This document shows, piece after piece, positions 1 through 7,424 of a stretch of 11,612 nt of DNA. The notes beneath the pieces are model-generated. The model did no database searches. It was not told the DNA's origin and worked only from the letters and a program-made list of their open reading frames with translations. The stretch is from assembly GCA_964351245.1 (NCBI GenBank), contig CAYGNF010000034.1, forward strand, positions 1-11,612, given 5' to 3'. This DNA is from JANRKH01 sp964351245 (GTDB lineage Bacteria > Pseudomonadota > Alphaproteobacteria > Rickettsiales > Rickettsiaceae). Numbering within the stretch: position 1 is the stretch's first letter; the number at the start of each line of letters is the position of its first letter. A program made the position numbers and the translations under genes.

Positions 1-292
1 GCTGATCATCCTCTCAGACCAGCTAAAGATCGTTGGCTTGGTAGGCCATTACCCCACCAACTACCTAATCTTACGCAGGCTCATCTATCAGCAATAAAAT
101 TTTTCCTCTTTCGAGCGTATTCGGTTTTAGCGTTCGTTTCCAAAAGTTATTCCGATCTGATAGGTAGATTCCCACGCGTTACTCACCCGTTTGCCACTAA
201 CTTTTAAAGCAAGCTTTAAAAGTCCGTTCGACTTGCATGTGTTAAGCATACCGCCAGCGTTCGTTCTGAGCCAGGATCAAACTCTCAAGTTT
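1..292 (-). rRNA. rrs: 16S rRNA gene, 5' part (runs off left edge)
   Basis: The reverse complement begins with the universal 5' signature AGAGTTTGATCCTGGCTCAG, followed by a typical alphaproteobacterial 5' domain: GAACGAACGCTGGCGG, TTAACACATGCAAGTCGAACG, and later ACGGGTGAGTAACGCG and GGTCTGAGAGGATGATCAGC. Roughly the first 290 nt of the molecule are present, and the rest lies beyond position 1. The variable stem after CGAACGG (pairs of AAAGC/GCTTT type) and the AT-rich V2 loop resemble Rickettsiales sequences. The mature 5' end near 292 is placed by analogy with E. coli, where AAATTGAAGAGTTTG is the start. Whether 23S and 5S follow cannot be seen; in Rickettsiales rrs is usually unlinked from them. 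Confidence 0.97.
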
Positions 293-417
293 GATACTGT
301 CATTACATTTTTTGTTTAAAATTAATTGACAAGAAATTATTACGCTTCTTGCTACCTTTATCTAATCATTCACTATTTTAACAGCTGCGCATTGTTCTTG
401 TGCGCTCAAGTGTTTTG

Positions 418-446
418 TTTATACGTAAGTAGCAGTCTTCTGTCAA
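418..446 (-). promoter_or_regulatory. Near-consensus sigma-70 promoter of rrs
   Basis: On the minus strand there is a perfect -35 box TTGACA (441-446) and a -10 box TATAAA (418-423), separated by exactly 17 nt. Upstream of the -35 box lie A-rich tracts on the same strand (the plus-strand T run at 451-457), as in an UP element. Transcription would start near position 411, giving a leader of about 120 nt before mature 16S. The leader contains a small inverted repeat, CAAGAA/TTCTTG (330-335 and 346-351), which could form a processing hairpin. Box sequence, spacing and orientation all fit a strong stable-RNA promoter. Confidence 0.85.
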
Positions 447-893
447 TAGGTTTTTTTACTTCTTTAAAAGAAAAGATATATTATTTTGCTTTCTGATAGC
501 GGGTGATGGGCTTAGGGGGTAATATAAATATATTAGACGTATAAGATCAAGAATTATAGAAATGCTTCAGAGATTTGATTTTCTTCTCATTAACTATGCA
601 TGACATCAGATCAATAACAATTATTAGAGATATTAGTCCGTAGCTAACTAGAACCCGGTATAACATACACTACTATTATTCAGTTTTTTGAAGACATCTC
701 ATTAACGCTATTTTAAAGATATCTATTATATCATTCTTGGATTTGTATATAAATATATCCGCAGCTTAGGCGCAATATGCTGCCGGCTCTTTTCAGGTGC
801 CCCAATAAAAGTAATATTTTTCTTTTAAAGTTATTAATATTATTGTATGATTGCTCTTTTTTATAGCAATAATATATATCACAATCTTCTGCA
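447..893. other. Spacer between rrs promoter and dusB
   Basis: This AT-rich gap has no convincing gene, tRNA or terminator. Two small inverted repeats are visible: GCAGC/GCTGC (761-765 and 779-783) and ATTGCT/AGCAAT (850-855 and 865-870). The second lies just before dusB and is not followed by a T run. A 32-codon minus-strand open stretch (about 726-824) contains a protein-like run, but I do not recognise it and it may be chance. No clear promoter or Shine-Dalgarno sequence for dusB was found. Confidence 0.5.
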
Positions 894-1895
894 ATGGCAT
901 CTAGTAATCAAGCTATCAAAATAGATAATATAGAATTAACTTCTAGAGTCATACTTGCTCCTATGTCTGGGGTAACGGATCTACCTTTTAGAAAATTAGT
1001 AAAAAAATTTGGAGCTGGGCTTGTTGTATCCGAGATGGTTGCTTCTAGAGCGATGATTGAGGAAAGCTGGCAATCTCTTCAAAAATCTAGGATTGTTTCT
1101 GATGATGCAACTTCAGCATGTGTGCAGCTTGCAGGGTTTGAGCCCGATGTGATGGCTGAAGCAGCAAAAATCAATGAAGCGATGGGCGCAAAAATTATTG
1201 ATATTAATTTTGGATGTCCTGCAAAAAAAGTAGTAAATGGATATGCAGGATCTTACTTAATGAAAGATGAAGCAAAAGCACTAAAAATACTAGAAGCAAC
1301 AGTCAGAGCGGTAAAAATCCCTGTAACACTTAAGATGCGTATGGGGTGGGATTATTGTAACCTCAATGCGCCTGCAATGGCAAGAATAGCTGAAAGCGCT
1401 GGAATTAAAATGATTACAATTCACGGAAGAACCAGATGTCAATTTTATTCTGGTAATGCAAATTGGGAATTTGTTAAATCCGTAAAAGATCAGGTAAAAA
1501 TCCCGGTAATTGTAAACGGAGATATCACAAGTAGCCTCGATGCTAAAAAAGCCTTAGATCTATCGGGTGCTGATGGAGTAATGATAGGAAGAGGGGCATA
1601 TGGAAAACCTTGGCTATTATCTCAAATTACTGAATATTTGAATAACGGAAGTCATATTCCAGATCCTAGTCATTATAAGCAAAAGGAAATTATACTAGAG
1701 CATTATGATGATATACTAAGTTTATATGGCACTGAGATTGGAGTCAAAATAGCTAGGAAGCATTTAGGATGGTATTCTGTTGGTAAAAAAAATTCTAGCA
1801 ATTTTAGATCTTCAGTCAATATAGAATCCTCACACACAAAAGTGAAGGCATTAATCACCGACTTTTATGATTCATATATTCAATATACCCAATAA
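894..1895 (+). CDS. dusB: tRNA-dihydrouridine synthase DusB
   Basis: This FMN-dependent enzyme uses NADPH to reduce specific uridines in the tRNA D-loop to dihydrouridine in the cytoplasm. The 333-residue length is normal for the DusB/NifR3 group. The N-terminal TIM barrel opens with ILAPMSGVTDLPFR (20-33). The catalytic cysteine is Cys108 in INFGCPAKKVVNGYAGS, the DusB-type active-site loop; the residue after NG is Tyr, where Asp is common. FMN and tRNA contacts are expected at LKMRMGW (146-152), ITIHGRTR (174-181), VNGDI (207-211) and GVMIGRGA (228-235). A C-terminal helical domain follows, including ARKHLGWY. The ATG at 894 is used because the conserved barrel start lies about 20 residues in, although no good Shine-Dalgarno is seen. 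The gene stands alone here, without the ntrBC partners common in free-living alphaproteobacteria. Confidence 0.96.
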   Translation: MASSNQAIKIDNIELTSRVILAPMSGVTDLPFRKLVKKFGAGLVVSEMVASRAMIEESWQSLQKSRIVSDDATSACVQLAGFEPDVMAEAAKINEAMGAKIIDINFGCPAKKVVNGYAGSYLMKDEAKALKILEATVRAVKIPVTLKMRMGWDYCNLNAPAMARIAESAGIKMITIHGRTRCQFYSGNANWEFVKSVKDQVKIPVIVNGDITSSLDAKKALDLSGADGVMIGRGAYGKPWLLSQITEYLNNGSHIPDPSHYKQKEIILEHYDDILSLYGTEIGVKIARKHLGWYSVGKKNSSNFRSSVNIESSHTKVKALITDFYDSYIQYTQ

Positions 1896-1900
1896 TAAAA

Positions 1901-1982
1901 TAGACCTAGGTTCTTGGATTTGTTATTAATGAAATATGAGATTTTAAGTTGCTTTTATTAATAATACCAAGTGCTAGGTCTA
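1901..1982. repeat. Large imperfect palindrome downstream of dusB
   Basis: The left arm (1901-1930) and right arm (1957-1982) can form about 22 base pairs in three blocks: TAGACCTAG with CTAGGTCTA at the base (9 bp), CTTGG with CCAAG (5 bp), and TTATTAAT with ATTAATAA (8 bp). Small asymmetric internal loops separate the blocks, and a 26-nt loop closes the structure. It begins six bases after the dusB stop codon. The right arm is not followed by a T run, so it is not a standard intrinsic terminator, though it could end transcription or stabilise the 3' end. It may also be a palindromic mobile repeat of the kind common in Rickettsiales intergenic DNA. No second copy was seen in this window. Confidence 0.7.
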
Positions 1983-2114
1983 GTTATAAAGCAGCCGTTC
2001 TGATAAAGAAGAAGAATTTACCTGCGAAATCACGAGTCTTCAGTGAAAGACATTCGATGAAAAAGAGCTTTGGTTCCGGATTATGAAACTAAGAAAATAA
2101 TTGAAGAAGAAAAA

Positions 2115-2582
2115 ATGAAACTTTATTTAAATGTAGTAGAAGTAGCCATAGAGCATGATGAGAAGTTTTTAATTATCAAAAGGCCTGAAGGCAAGCATGC
2201 CGGAGGTTTGCTCGCGTTCCCCGGTGGTAAAGTTGAAGAAATAGATGAACAAAATGAGTGGGATATTTTAAGGTTTGCGGCAAAGCGAGAAATACTCGAA
2301 GAAGTAGGATTGGATTTAAAGGATGATCTGAAATATATCACTAACAACTATTTTGTTGGTAGCGGTAATGTGGCAGCGCATGTAATTGATACCTTGTTCC
2401 ACTGCAAAATCGATAAGACAGAATTGAAAATTAATGCTTCACCCCGTGAGGTTCCTGAGTATTATTGGCTAACAGAGGAAGAAATAAATCATGCGCACAA
2501 TGCACCGCAGTGGCTAAAAAAATCTGTGCAATATATTAGGCAGGCGCCATGCTCACTATTTAAATTAGAAAGTCAAATATAG
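2115..2582 (+). CDS. Nudix hydrolase
   Basis: Nudix enzymes hydrolyse nucleoside diphosphates linked to another group, often as housecleaning of oxidised nucleotides. Numbered from the ATG at 2115, the 155-residue protein has the start typical of the family (VVEVAIEHDEKFLIIKRPEG), then LLAFPGGKVE (32-41) and the metal-binding core REILEEVG (58-65). The Nudix box is longer than usual: about seven extra residues lie between the GG of FPGGKVE and the RE helix, as in some family subgroups. An in-frame TTG at 2070 would add 15 residues (PDYETKKIIEEEK), but the ATG at 2115 sits next to GAAGAAG and gives the usual family N-terminus, so it is preferred. The substrate cannot be inferred. The last bases overlap the start of a broken GNAT gene, suggesting a former two-gene operon. 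Confidence 0.88.
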   Translation: MKLYLNVVEVAIEHDEKFLIIKRPEGKHAGGLLAFPGGKVEEIDEQNEWDILRFAAKREILEEVGLDLKDDLKYITNNYFVGSGNVAAHVIDTLFHCKIDKTELKINASPREVPEYYWLTEEEINHAHNAPQWLKKSVQYIRQAPCSLFKLESQI

Positions 2583-2680
2583 AAGATATTGACCTAATGG
2601 AACTGCTTTTCCAGATTACTCTCAGCATAGTTTTATATTCTTTGGGGGTTTGTGAGTGTTCAGAAAGACACAGGAGGTGA
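2549..2680 (+). pseudogene. Probable GNAT acetyltransferase remnant
   Basis: Starting from the ATG at 2549, inside the end of the Nudix gene, the frame reads MLTI, a TAA stop at 2561, and then IRKSNIEDIDLMELLFQIT. That run matches the start of many GNAT acetyltransferases (beta-1, then the EDI..L.ELL helix). After about 20 residues the resemblance fades into LSIVLYSLGVCECSERHRR, ending at a TGA (2678-2680). The remaining 120 or so residues expected of a GNAT domain, including the acetyl-CoA loop, are absent. The evidence is a short but characteristic N-terminal match, and chance similarity cannot be excluded. Confidence 0.45.
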
Positions 2681-2770
2681 CTTCCCATTGTGATTCAAGT
2701 GCGAAATAACTATCCTCGATACAAAGAATCTAATAAATTAAGATTTTGAAAAAATATTAATTAGATTTAT

Positions 2771-3460
2771 ATGCGTCAATTGGTTGAAAGCGGCGAATAT
2801 TTTAAACAAAGTAGGGAATGGTATAATGAAATTTATATCGTACCTCTTAGTATCAAATACTTTTATTTAATATATAATATTTTTCTTGGTATCATTTTTG
2901 TTGCTTCTATTCTTACGCCCTACTCTTTGTTACCCATGAGTCGGAGTATTATGTATAATATCCTTGTAAGAGATGGGCCTGATTTTAGTGCTACAATCTC
3001 GGGTAATGTTCATAATGGCGACGATAGTCAAAATTACAAAATAGTCTCTAGTGCATTTATTAGTATGTTTATAGATGCTGTAGAGGGATATAAATATGAG
3101 TCTCTACAAACCAAATTAAGATTTATCAAAAATAATGCTACTAAACTTATCTTTAACAAATATTACGACTCACTGAGTCTAGATAACCCCAATTCTCCTA
3201 TTTTAAAGTATCAAAAAACAGATACGAAAAATATTACTATCAGCTCTATAGAACATATATCCACTAAAGAAGCTGTGGTGCACTTTGTATCACAGACATC
3301 AAAAAATACAGGCATTGTATATGAAACCCAAAACTACCGTGCTAACATCACATTCGATATGGATGAGATAATGCCAAAAACGCAGGAAGATGATCGCTTT
3401 TTCTTTGCAGTAACTTCTTACAACACAACACTCCTAGGAAAAAAAGATGCAGAGCAATAA
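2771..3460 (+). CDS. virB8: Type IV secretion protein VirB8
   Basis: VirB8 is a bitopic inner-membrane protein that helps nucleate the type IV secretion channel and contacts VirB9 and VirB10. The 229-residue product has the family layout: a short cytoplasmic N-terminus with the SREWYNEIY motif (14-22), one membrane segment (about 28-50), and a periplasmic NTF2-like domain of about 170 residues including YKIVSSAFISMFIDAVEGY and a late YRANITFDMDE strand. The ATG at 2771 is preceded by an in-frame TAG a few codons upstream, so little extension is possible, although no good Shine-Dalgarno is visible. Its 3' end overlaps virB9 by 14 nt. It fits the Rickettsiales vir homologue (rvh) system; whether it is the main or a duplicate VirB8 copy cannot be told. 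Confidence 0.85.
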   Translation: MRQLVESGEYFKQSREWYNEIYIVPLSIKYFYLIYNIFLGIIFVASILTPYSLLPMSRSIMYNILVRDGPDFSATISGNVHNGDDSQNYKIVSSAFISMFIDAVEGYKYESLQTKLRFIKNNATKLIFNKYYDSLSLDNPNSPILKYQKTDTKNITISSIEHISTKEAVVHFVSQTSKNTGIVYETQNYRANITFDMDEIMPKTQEDDRFFFAVTSYNTTLLGKKDAEQ

Positions 3461-4313
3461 ATTCATAAGCGCTCTATATAGAGCAAAACCAATAATAATA
3501 GTAATCTTGAACATATTACTAAGTTGCTCTATATTTCTTGGATCTGAAAGCTTTGCGATTAGGGAATCAAGACCTACTATTATTGACAGTAGAATTAGAG
3601 TCATCGTATATAATCCCGATGATGTATTTAAATTTACGGGATATTACGGATATCAAGCATCAGTAGATCTGGCTAAAGACGAGGAGATTATAAGTATCTC
3701 AATGGGAGATAGTACCGCCTGGCAAATTGTGCCTTCTGTTAATCGATTCTTTATTAAGCCAATAGATCAGGATGCTACTACGAATATGACCATTATCACA
3801 AGCAAAAGAACCTATTTTTTTGAGCTATATGCACAAGAAGCTACTGATATAAGAGATCCTGATATGGTATTTAACGTAAGATTTTTGTATCCTGATGAAG
3901 ATCAGGAAGACAATATCAGGACATTCGCTGTTGCATCTGAGGATTCTGATCTAGCCCATCCCGAGAAATATAATTTTAATTATTCAATTAGCGGTCACGA
4001 AGAGATAGCACCAATTAAAATATATGATGACGGAGAGTTCACCTATATACAATTTAGAGATAAGAACGCTGAGATTCCATCTGTACTTGCTGTTGATAAG
4101 GACGCCAGAGAATCGATAGTAAATTATCATATGAGTCAGTCCAAGGCTAATCTTGTAATTGTAGAACAAGTGTTCAATAAATTAACGCTGAGATTAGGTC
4201 AAAAGCTTGTCTGTATATTTAACGAAGCATATCAAGATTTAGATGAAGAGGTAAAACATGCATCATCAAAAAACCGAAGGAGTTTTTGGAGTATATTCCA
4301 AACTAAAAAATAA
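3447..4313 (+). CDS. virB9: Type IV secretion outer-membrane core protein VirB9
   Basis: VirB9 (VirB9/TrbG/CagX family) forms the outer-membrane core ring of the secretion channel with VirB7 and VirB10. The 288-residue protein has a secretion signal (hydrophobic stretch about 15-37, likely cleaved near SESFA). The N-terminal domain carries DSRIRVIVYNPDDVFKFTGYYGYQ, then beta strands around WQIVPSVNRFFIKPID and TNMTIITSKRTYFFEL. After an acidic linker, the C-terminal VirB7-binding beta domain is complete, with YDDGEFTYIQF, a residue pattern IPSVLAVD and LTLRLGQKLVCIFNEAY. An AGGA element lies just before the ATG at 3447, inside the end of virB8. Its own 3' end overlaps virB7 by 56 nt. No VirB10, VirB11 or VirD4 gene follows, so this is a detached part of the system. 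Confidence 0.93.
   Translation: MQSNKFISALYRAKPIIIVILNILLSCSIFLGSESFAIRESRPTIIDSRIRVIVYNPDDVFKFTGYYGYQASVDLAKDEEIISISMGDSTAWQIVPSVNRFFIKPIDQDATTNMTIITSKRTYFFELYAQEATDIRDPDMVFNVRFLYPDEDQEDNIRTFAVASEDSDLAHPEKYNFNYSISGHEEIAPIKIYDDGEFTYIQFRDKNAEIPSVLAVDKDARESIVNYHMSQSKANLVIVEQVFNKLTLRLGQKLVCIFNEAYQDLDEEVKHASSKNRRSFWSIFQTKK
4245..4251 (+). promoter_or_regulatory. Shine-Dalgarno deciding the virB7 start
   Basis: GAAGAGG lies six bases before the ATG at 4258, within the coding sequence of virB9. It is one of the best ribosome-binding sites in the window and supports a virB7 start 56 nt inside virB9. The alternative would be a start just before the hydrophobic core, which would leave a signal peptide that is too short. 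Confidence 0.65.
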
Positions 4314-4470
4314 ATGCTTATTGATTATGTGTTTATTTAATATTTTATCATGCACTAGCTCTGGTCCTTATGAAGCCAAGAGTCCGTGTGTATCAATAGA
4401 TTCCGCAAATCCATACCATAGAAGCCCCTGCTCTAAAAGACCCGCTAATATATTATGGGAAATTGGGTAA
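4258..4470 (+). CDS. virB7: VirB7-like lipoprotein of the type IV secretion system
   Basis: This 70-residue product is the size and type of VirB7, the small outer-membrane lipoprotein that stabilises VirB9. It has a basic n-region with KLKNK, a hydrophobic core (CLLIMCLFNIL) and a lipobox-like ILSC with Cys32 as the lipidation site; Leu at -2 is slightly off consensus. The predicted mature peptide is only 39 residues, starts CTSSGPYEAKSPC, and has two further cysteines (44 and 58). One of these could form a disulfide, as in the Agrobacterium VirB7-VirB9 pair. The name rests mainly on position right after virB9, size and lipobox, since VirB7 sequences are poorly conserved. The 5' end overlaps virB9 and is backed by a strong Shine-Dalgarno. 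Confidence 0.75.
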   Translation: MHHQKTEGVFGVYSKLKNKCLLIMCLFNILSCTSSGPYEAKSPCVSIDSANPYHRSPCSKRPANILWEIG

Positions 4471-4779
4471 TTAATAAGTATATTATTGTAGTGATATTAG
4501 AATTTTATGCTAGTAGGGCACAAGGAGTAGAATGCTCGTATAATATAAGAGCAATGAGTATAATGGACAAAGCTCAAAACACCTAAGTGCCCAAGCCACT
4601 GAAGTCTTTGGCAATATACAAAGTAAAAAATCTTTTATTTAAAATATACACTAAACGCTAATCTCATATTTTTCTTTAGTGATAATCCAAAATATGTTAT
4701 CATGCAGCCGGAGTAATCTAAGCAAAAATCTTTGCTATAAGAATAAAAAAATATCTCAATAATAAAGCTGCCTAGTTTC
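4471..4779. other. Intergenic gap between virB7 and the ABC exporter operon
   Basis: This AT-rich gap of 309 bases contains no gene I can support. A weak hairpin, TGCTC/GAGCA (4533-4537 and 4549-4553), has an 11-nt loop without a T run. An open stretch of 32 codons (4544-4642, plus strand) has no start codon and no recognisable similarity. The promoter of the ABC exporter operon should lie here, but no clear -35/-10 pair stands out. Confidence 0.5.
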
Positions 4780-6534
4780 ATGCGAGTACTCAAATTCATC
4801 ATAGCAAATACACGGCCCTATAAAAATTATGTGTTTGGTATTTTTTTAGCAATGTGCTTGATGACCCTCGAGAACACCTTAAAGCCGCTTTTAGTAAAGC
4901 AGTTTATTGATATTGTCTCGGGAGCTGAGCAAGGAAATTTATGGGTTGTATTCACATTCTATGCCCTACTTCAATTTATGCTTGTGGGTGTATGGATCCT
5001 GAGCGATTATTGCATAGTAAAATACGTGCCAAGGTTTCGGCTAAGCATAGCAGAAGTCTTCATGAGAAAGCTATATGAATATCCTTATAGCTTTTTTCAA
5101 AATCAGCTTTCTGGTTCTTTGACATCCAAAATAAATGATGCATTCCAACATTTGCCATATCTGATCTTCACAATAATTAATCCTCTGATGTATTTCATTT
5201 TGTTAATACTTATCTCAATAGGGTTGCTTGCCTCAGTTGCGCCTATTTTTGCGGTAAGTATGAGTATTTGGGTTCTATTATTTTTTATGATTCTCTTTTT
5301 TGCTATGAAAAAAAGCATACGGATTAATAAGGAATATGCGGAGGAAAAAGCTAAAATCATTGGTCTTACCGCAGATTATCTTGGCAATATGATGAGTGTG
5401 AAGCTTTTTGCAAGCCTTGCTTTTGAACAAGCGCGTTTTTTCAAACTACAAAAACCATTTGTTGATATTGCATATAAGGCGGGTTGGTATCATATTTGGT
5501 TGTATGGTGTGTTAGGTATACTCACATCACTTTATGCGCTTGCTTTTCTCAGTGCTCTTATTTTTGGTTATCAGAAAGGCATTGTTAGTCCTGGTGATTT
5601 TGCCCTTGTAATTATGACCAACTTCAACATTATTAATACGTTATTTCATCTTGCTCAAACGCTAAGAGATTTTATAGCCAATTGGGGCGCCGTAGATCAG
5701 GCAATAGCTTTACTAGATACTAGCCATATCACTATTGCAGATAAACCAAATGCCTATGCCCTTCATTGCGCACAGGGCAAAATCATCTTCGACAACGTCA
5801 AATTCCACTACAAAGGCACTAAACCTCTCTTTCAAAATCAATCTATCGAAATTAATGCCGGTCAGAAAGTTGGGCTTGTAGGTTATTCCGGTGGTGGGAA
5901 GTCAACCTTTGTGAGTTTAATCCTTAGGCTTTATGATGTTACAGAAGGTAGCATTTTAATCGATGGACAGGATATCAGCGATGTAACTCAGGATAGTTTG
6001 AAAGAGAACATAGCTCTGATTCCACAGGACCCATCTTTGTTTCATAGAAGCTTGATGGAAAATATTCGTTATGGAAGTACATATGCTACTGACGAGGAAG
6101 TAATTGAAGCAGCTAAAAAAGCGGGCGCTCATGAGTTTATCTCTGGGCTACCACAAGGTTATGATTCACTCGTTGGAGAACGAGGGGTCAAACTTTCGGG
6201 CGGGCAGCGCGAGCGTATCGCCATAGCAAGAGCAGTTCTAAAGAACGCGCCAATTCTTATTCTTGATGAAGCAACGAGCCAACTTGATTCTCTCACAGAA
6301 AACCTAATACAGGAATCTTTGTCTGAATTAATGAAGGGTAAAACTACCATAGTAGTTGCTCACCGCTTATCAACCTTACTGCACATGGATCGTATCCTGG
6401 TTTTCGATAAAGGCAAGATCAACGAGGATGGCACTCACAGTCAGCTTCTTGCAAAAAAAGGGCTTTACAAAAGCCTATGGGATGCACAGGTGGGTGGGTT
6501 TTTGGGTGATGAAAAAACGGAGAATGAAGTATGA
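4780..6534 (+). CDS. ABC exporter half-transporter (permease-ATPase fusion, MsbA/MDR type)
   Basis: This inner-membrane exporter of the MsbA/multidrug type would work as a dimer, driving export of a lipid, drug or peptide by ATP hydrolysis. The 584-residue length is typical of a half-transporter. The N-terminal domain (about 1-330) has around six hydrophobic helices, for example near 15-34, 52-78, 130-175 and 240-265. The ATPase domain is complete: Walker A GYSGGGKST (368-376), Q-loop IPQD (Gln416), signature LSGGQ (472-476), Walker B ILILDEA (492-498), D-loop SQLD and H-loop His528 in VVAHRLS. No key catalytic residue is missing. The stop overlaps the next gene's start by 4 nt (ATGA), so expression is probably translationally coupled to the GNAT gene. 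The substrate is unknown; the acetyltransferase neighbours hint at a modified small molecule. No strong Shine-Dalgarno is seen before 4780. Confidence 0.93.
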   Translation: MRVLKFIIANTRPYKNYVFGIFLAMCLMTLENTLKPLLVKQFIDIVSGAEQGNLWVVFTFYALLQFMLVGVWILSDYCIVKYVPRFRLSIAEVFMRKLYEYPYSFFQNQLSGSLTSKINDAFQHLPYLIFTIINPLMYFILLILISIGLLASVAPIFAVSMSIWVLLFFMILFFAMKKSIRINKEYAEEKAKIIGLTADYLGNMMSVKLFASLAFEQARFFKLQKPFVDIAYKAGWYHIWLYGVLGILTSLYALAFLSALIFGYQKGIVSPGDFALVIMTNFNIINTLFHLAQTLRDFIANWGAVDQAIALLDTSHITIADKPNAYALHCAQGKIIFDNVKFHYKGTKPLFQNQSIEINAGQKVGLVGYSGGGKSTFVSLILRLYDVTEGSILIDGQDISDVTQDSLKENIALIPQDPSLFHRSLMENIRYGSTYATDEEVIEAAKKAGAHEFISGLPQGYDSLVGERGVKLSGGQRERIAIARAVLKNAPILILDEATSQLDSLTENLIQESLSELMKGKTTIVVAHRLSTLLHMDRILVFDKGKINEDGTHSQLLAKKGLYKSLWDAQVGGFLGDEKTENEV

Positions 6535-7424
6535 ACATAAGATTGCTCAAAAACCAAGATATAGAGGCGCTAGAAGAATATCTACATCCTTATAAAACCG
6601 AATGTATGGTTATTTGCAGTAACCTTAAAGCTGCGGGCATTAACTATAAAGGCGCAGATTTTGAAGGCGAATATTTTGGCTATTTTGATAAGAATGACCC
6701 TAGACTAGAGAGGTTACTTGGGTTTGTTGTTCATTATTGGAATGGCAGTATCATTATGCACGCAGCAGATCATGATGTACTAGAAAATCTTATACTTCAT
6801 CTCAAAAATAATATTAGCCGTCCTATAGCAAATATTTCGGGGCCGAGCGTTCAAGTAGAACACGTCATCAAGACTCTTGGAATATCTGAGTATCGCTTTA
6901 ACATGAATAATAATCAAGGACTATATGGAATTAAGCTAGATAGTTTAAGGGAGGTGAGTATAGGGATCAACATGGATGTTGTCTCTGCTACAGAGATATC
7001 AAGGCATGTATTAATCAGTTGGATGAAAGGATATAATATTGAGGCATTAGGAGCACCCAATAACAATGATATTGATGCACAAATTGAATCGGATTTAAAT
7101 AGGCGTATTAAGAAAAATGACTCTTGGGTTTTATTATCAGGTGGCACTCCTGTAGCTTTCAGCGCCTTCAACGCGCGTCTTACAGATATAGTACAAGTGG
7201 GTCCTGTCTGGACTCCTCCAGAACATCGTAATAACGGCTTTGCAAGACTGCTTGTAAGCTATACTTTACAAGAGGAAAAACTTAAGGGAACAAAAGAGGC
7301 AGTATTATTTGCCCATAATCCAGCAGCAATGAAGGCTTATCTTGCTATTGGCTTTAAACAAATGGGTAATTACCGCTTAGCGATATTAGAAAAGCCCATA
7401 AGATTTCCCAGGAAAGAGCTATGA
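6531..7424 (+). CDS. GNAT family N-acetyltransferase (two-domain type)
   Basis: GNAT enzymes move an acetyl group from acetyl-CoA to an amine. The 297-residue protein is about twice the length of a single domain. The N-terminal half (1-140) includes ICSNLKAAGINYKGADFEGEYFG and GFVVHYWNGSIIMHAA, resembling the degenerate N-terminal GNAT fold of two-domain members. The C-terminal half is a recognisable GNAT core: WVLLSGGTPVAFSAFNA, then the acetyl-CoA loop in GPVWTPPEHRNNGFARLLV, with HRNNGFA (232-238) as the R/Q-x-x-G-x-G/A motif. Late strands carry the typical AAMKAYLAIGFKQMG. The start overlaps the ABC exporter stop and the stop overlaps the next start, both as ATGA. The acceptor is unknown; the context suggests a small molecule handled by the exporter. 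Confidence 0.88.
   Translation: MNIRLLKNQDIEALEEYLHPYKTECMVICSNLKAAGINYKGADFEGEYFGYFDKNDPRLERLLGFVVHYWNGSIIMHAADHDVLENLILHLKNNISRPIANISGPSVQVEHVIKTLGISEYRFNMNNNQGLYGIKLDSLREVSIGINMDVVSATEISRHVLISWMKGYNIEALGAPNNNDIDAQIESDLNRRIKKNDSWVLLSGGTPVAFSAFNARLTDIVQVGPVWTPPEHRNNGFARLLVSYTLQEEKLKGTKEAVLFAHNPAAMKAYLAIGFKQMGNYRLAILEKPIRFPRKEL

Noticed and set aside
726..824. Minus-strand open stretch containing GAPEKSRQHIAPKLRIYLY.
   Set aside because: It is only 32 codons long with no start codon or ribosome-binding site, and I recognise no family. It could be chance or a relic.
850..870. ATTGCT/AGCAAT hairpin as a terminator or regulator of dusB.
   Set aside because: The stem is only 6 bp with a 9-nt AT loop and no T run, which is common by chance in this AT-rich DNA.
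2070..2114. Longer Nudix start at the TTG (2070).
   Set aside because: It adds 15 charged residues not typical of the family, while the ATG at 2115 has a purine-rich ribosome-binding site and the usual family N-terminus.
4544..4642. Open stretch of 32 codons before the ABC exporter.
   Set aside because: It has no start codon, no Shine-Dalgarno and no recognisable similarity.
6159..6350. Minus-strand open frame inside the ABC exporter gene.
   Set aside because: It is a shadow of the conserved ATPase domain on the other strand, with no independent support.
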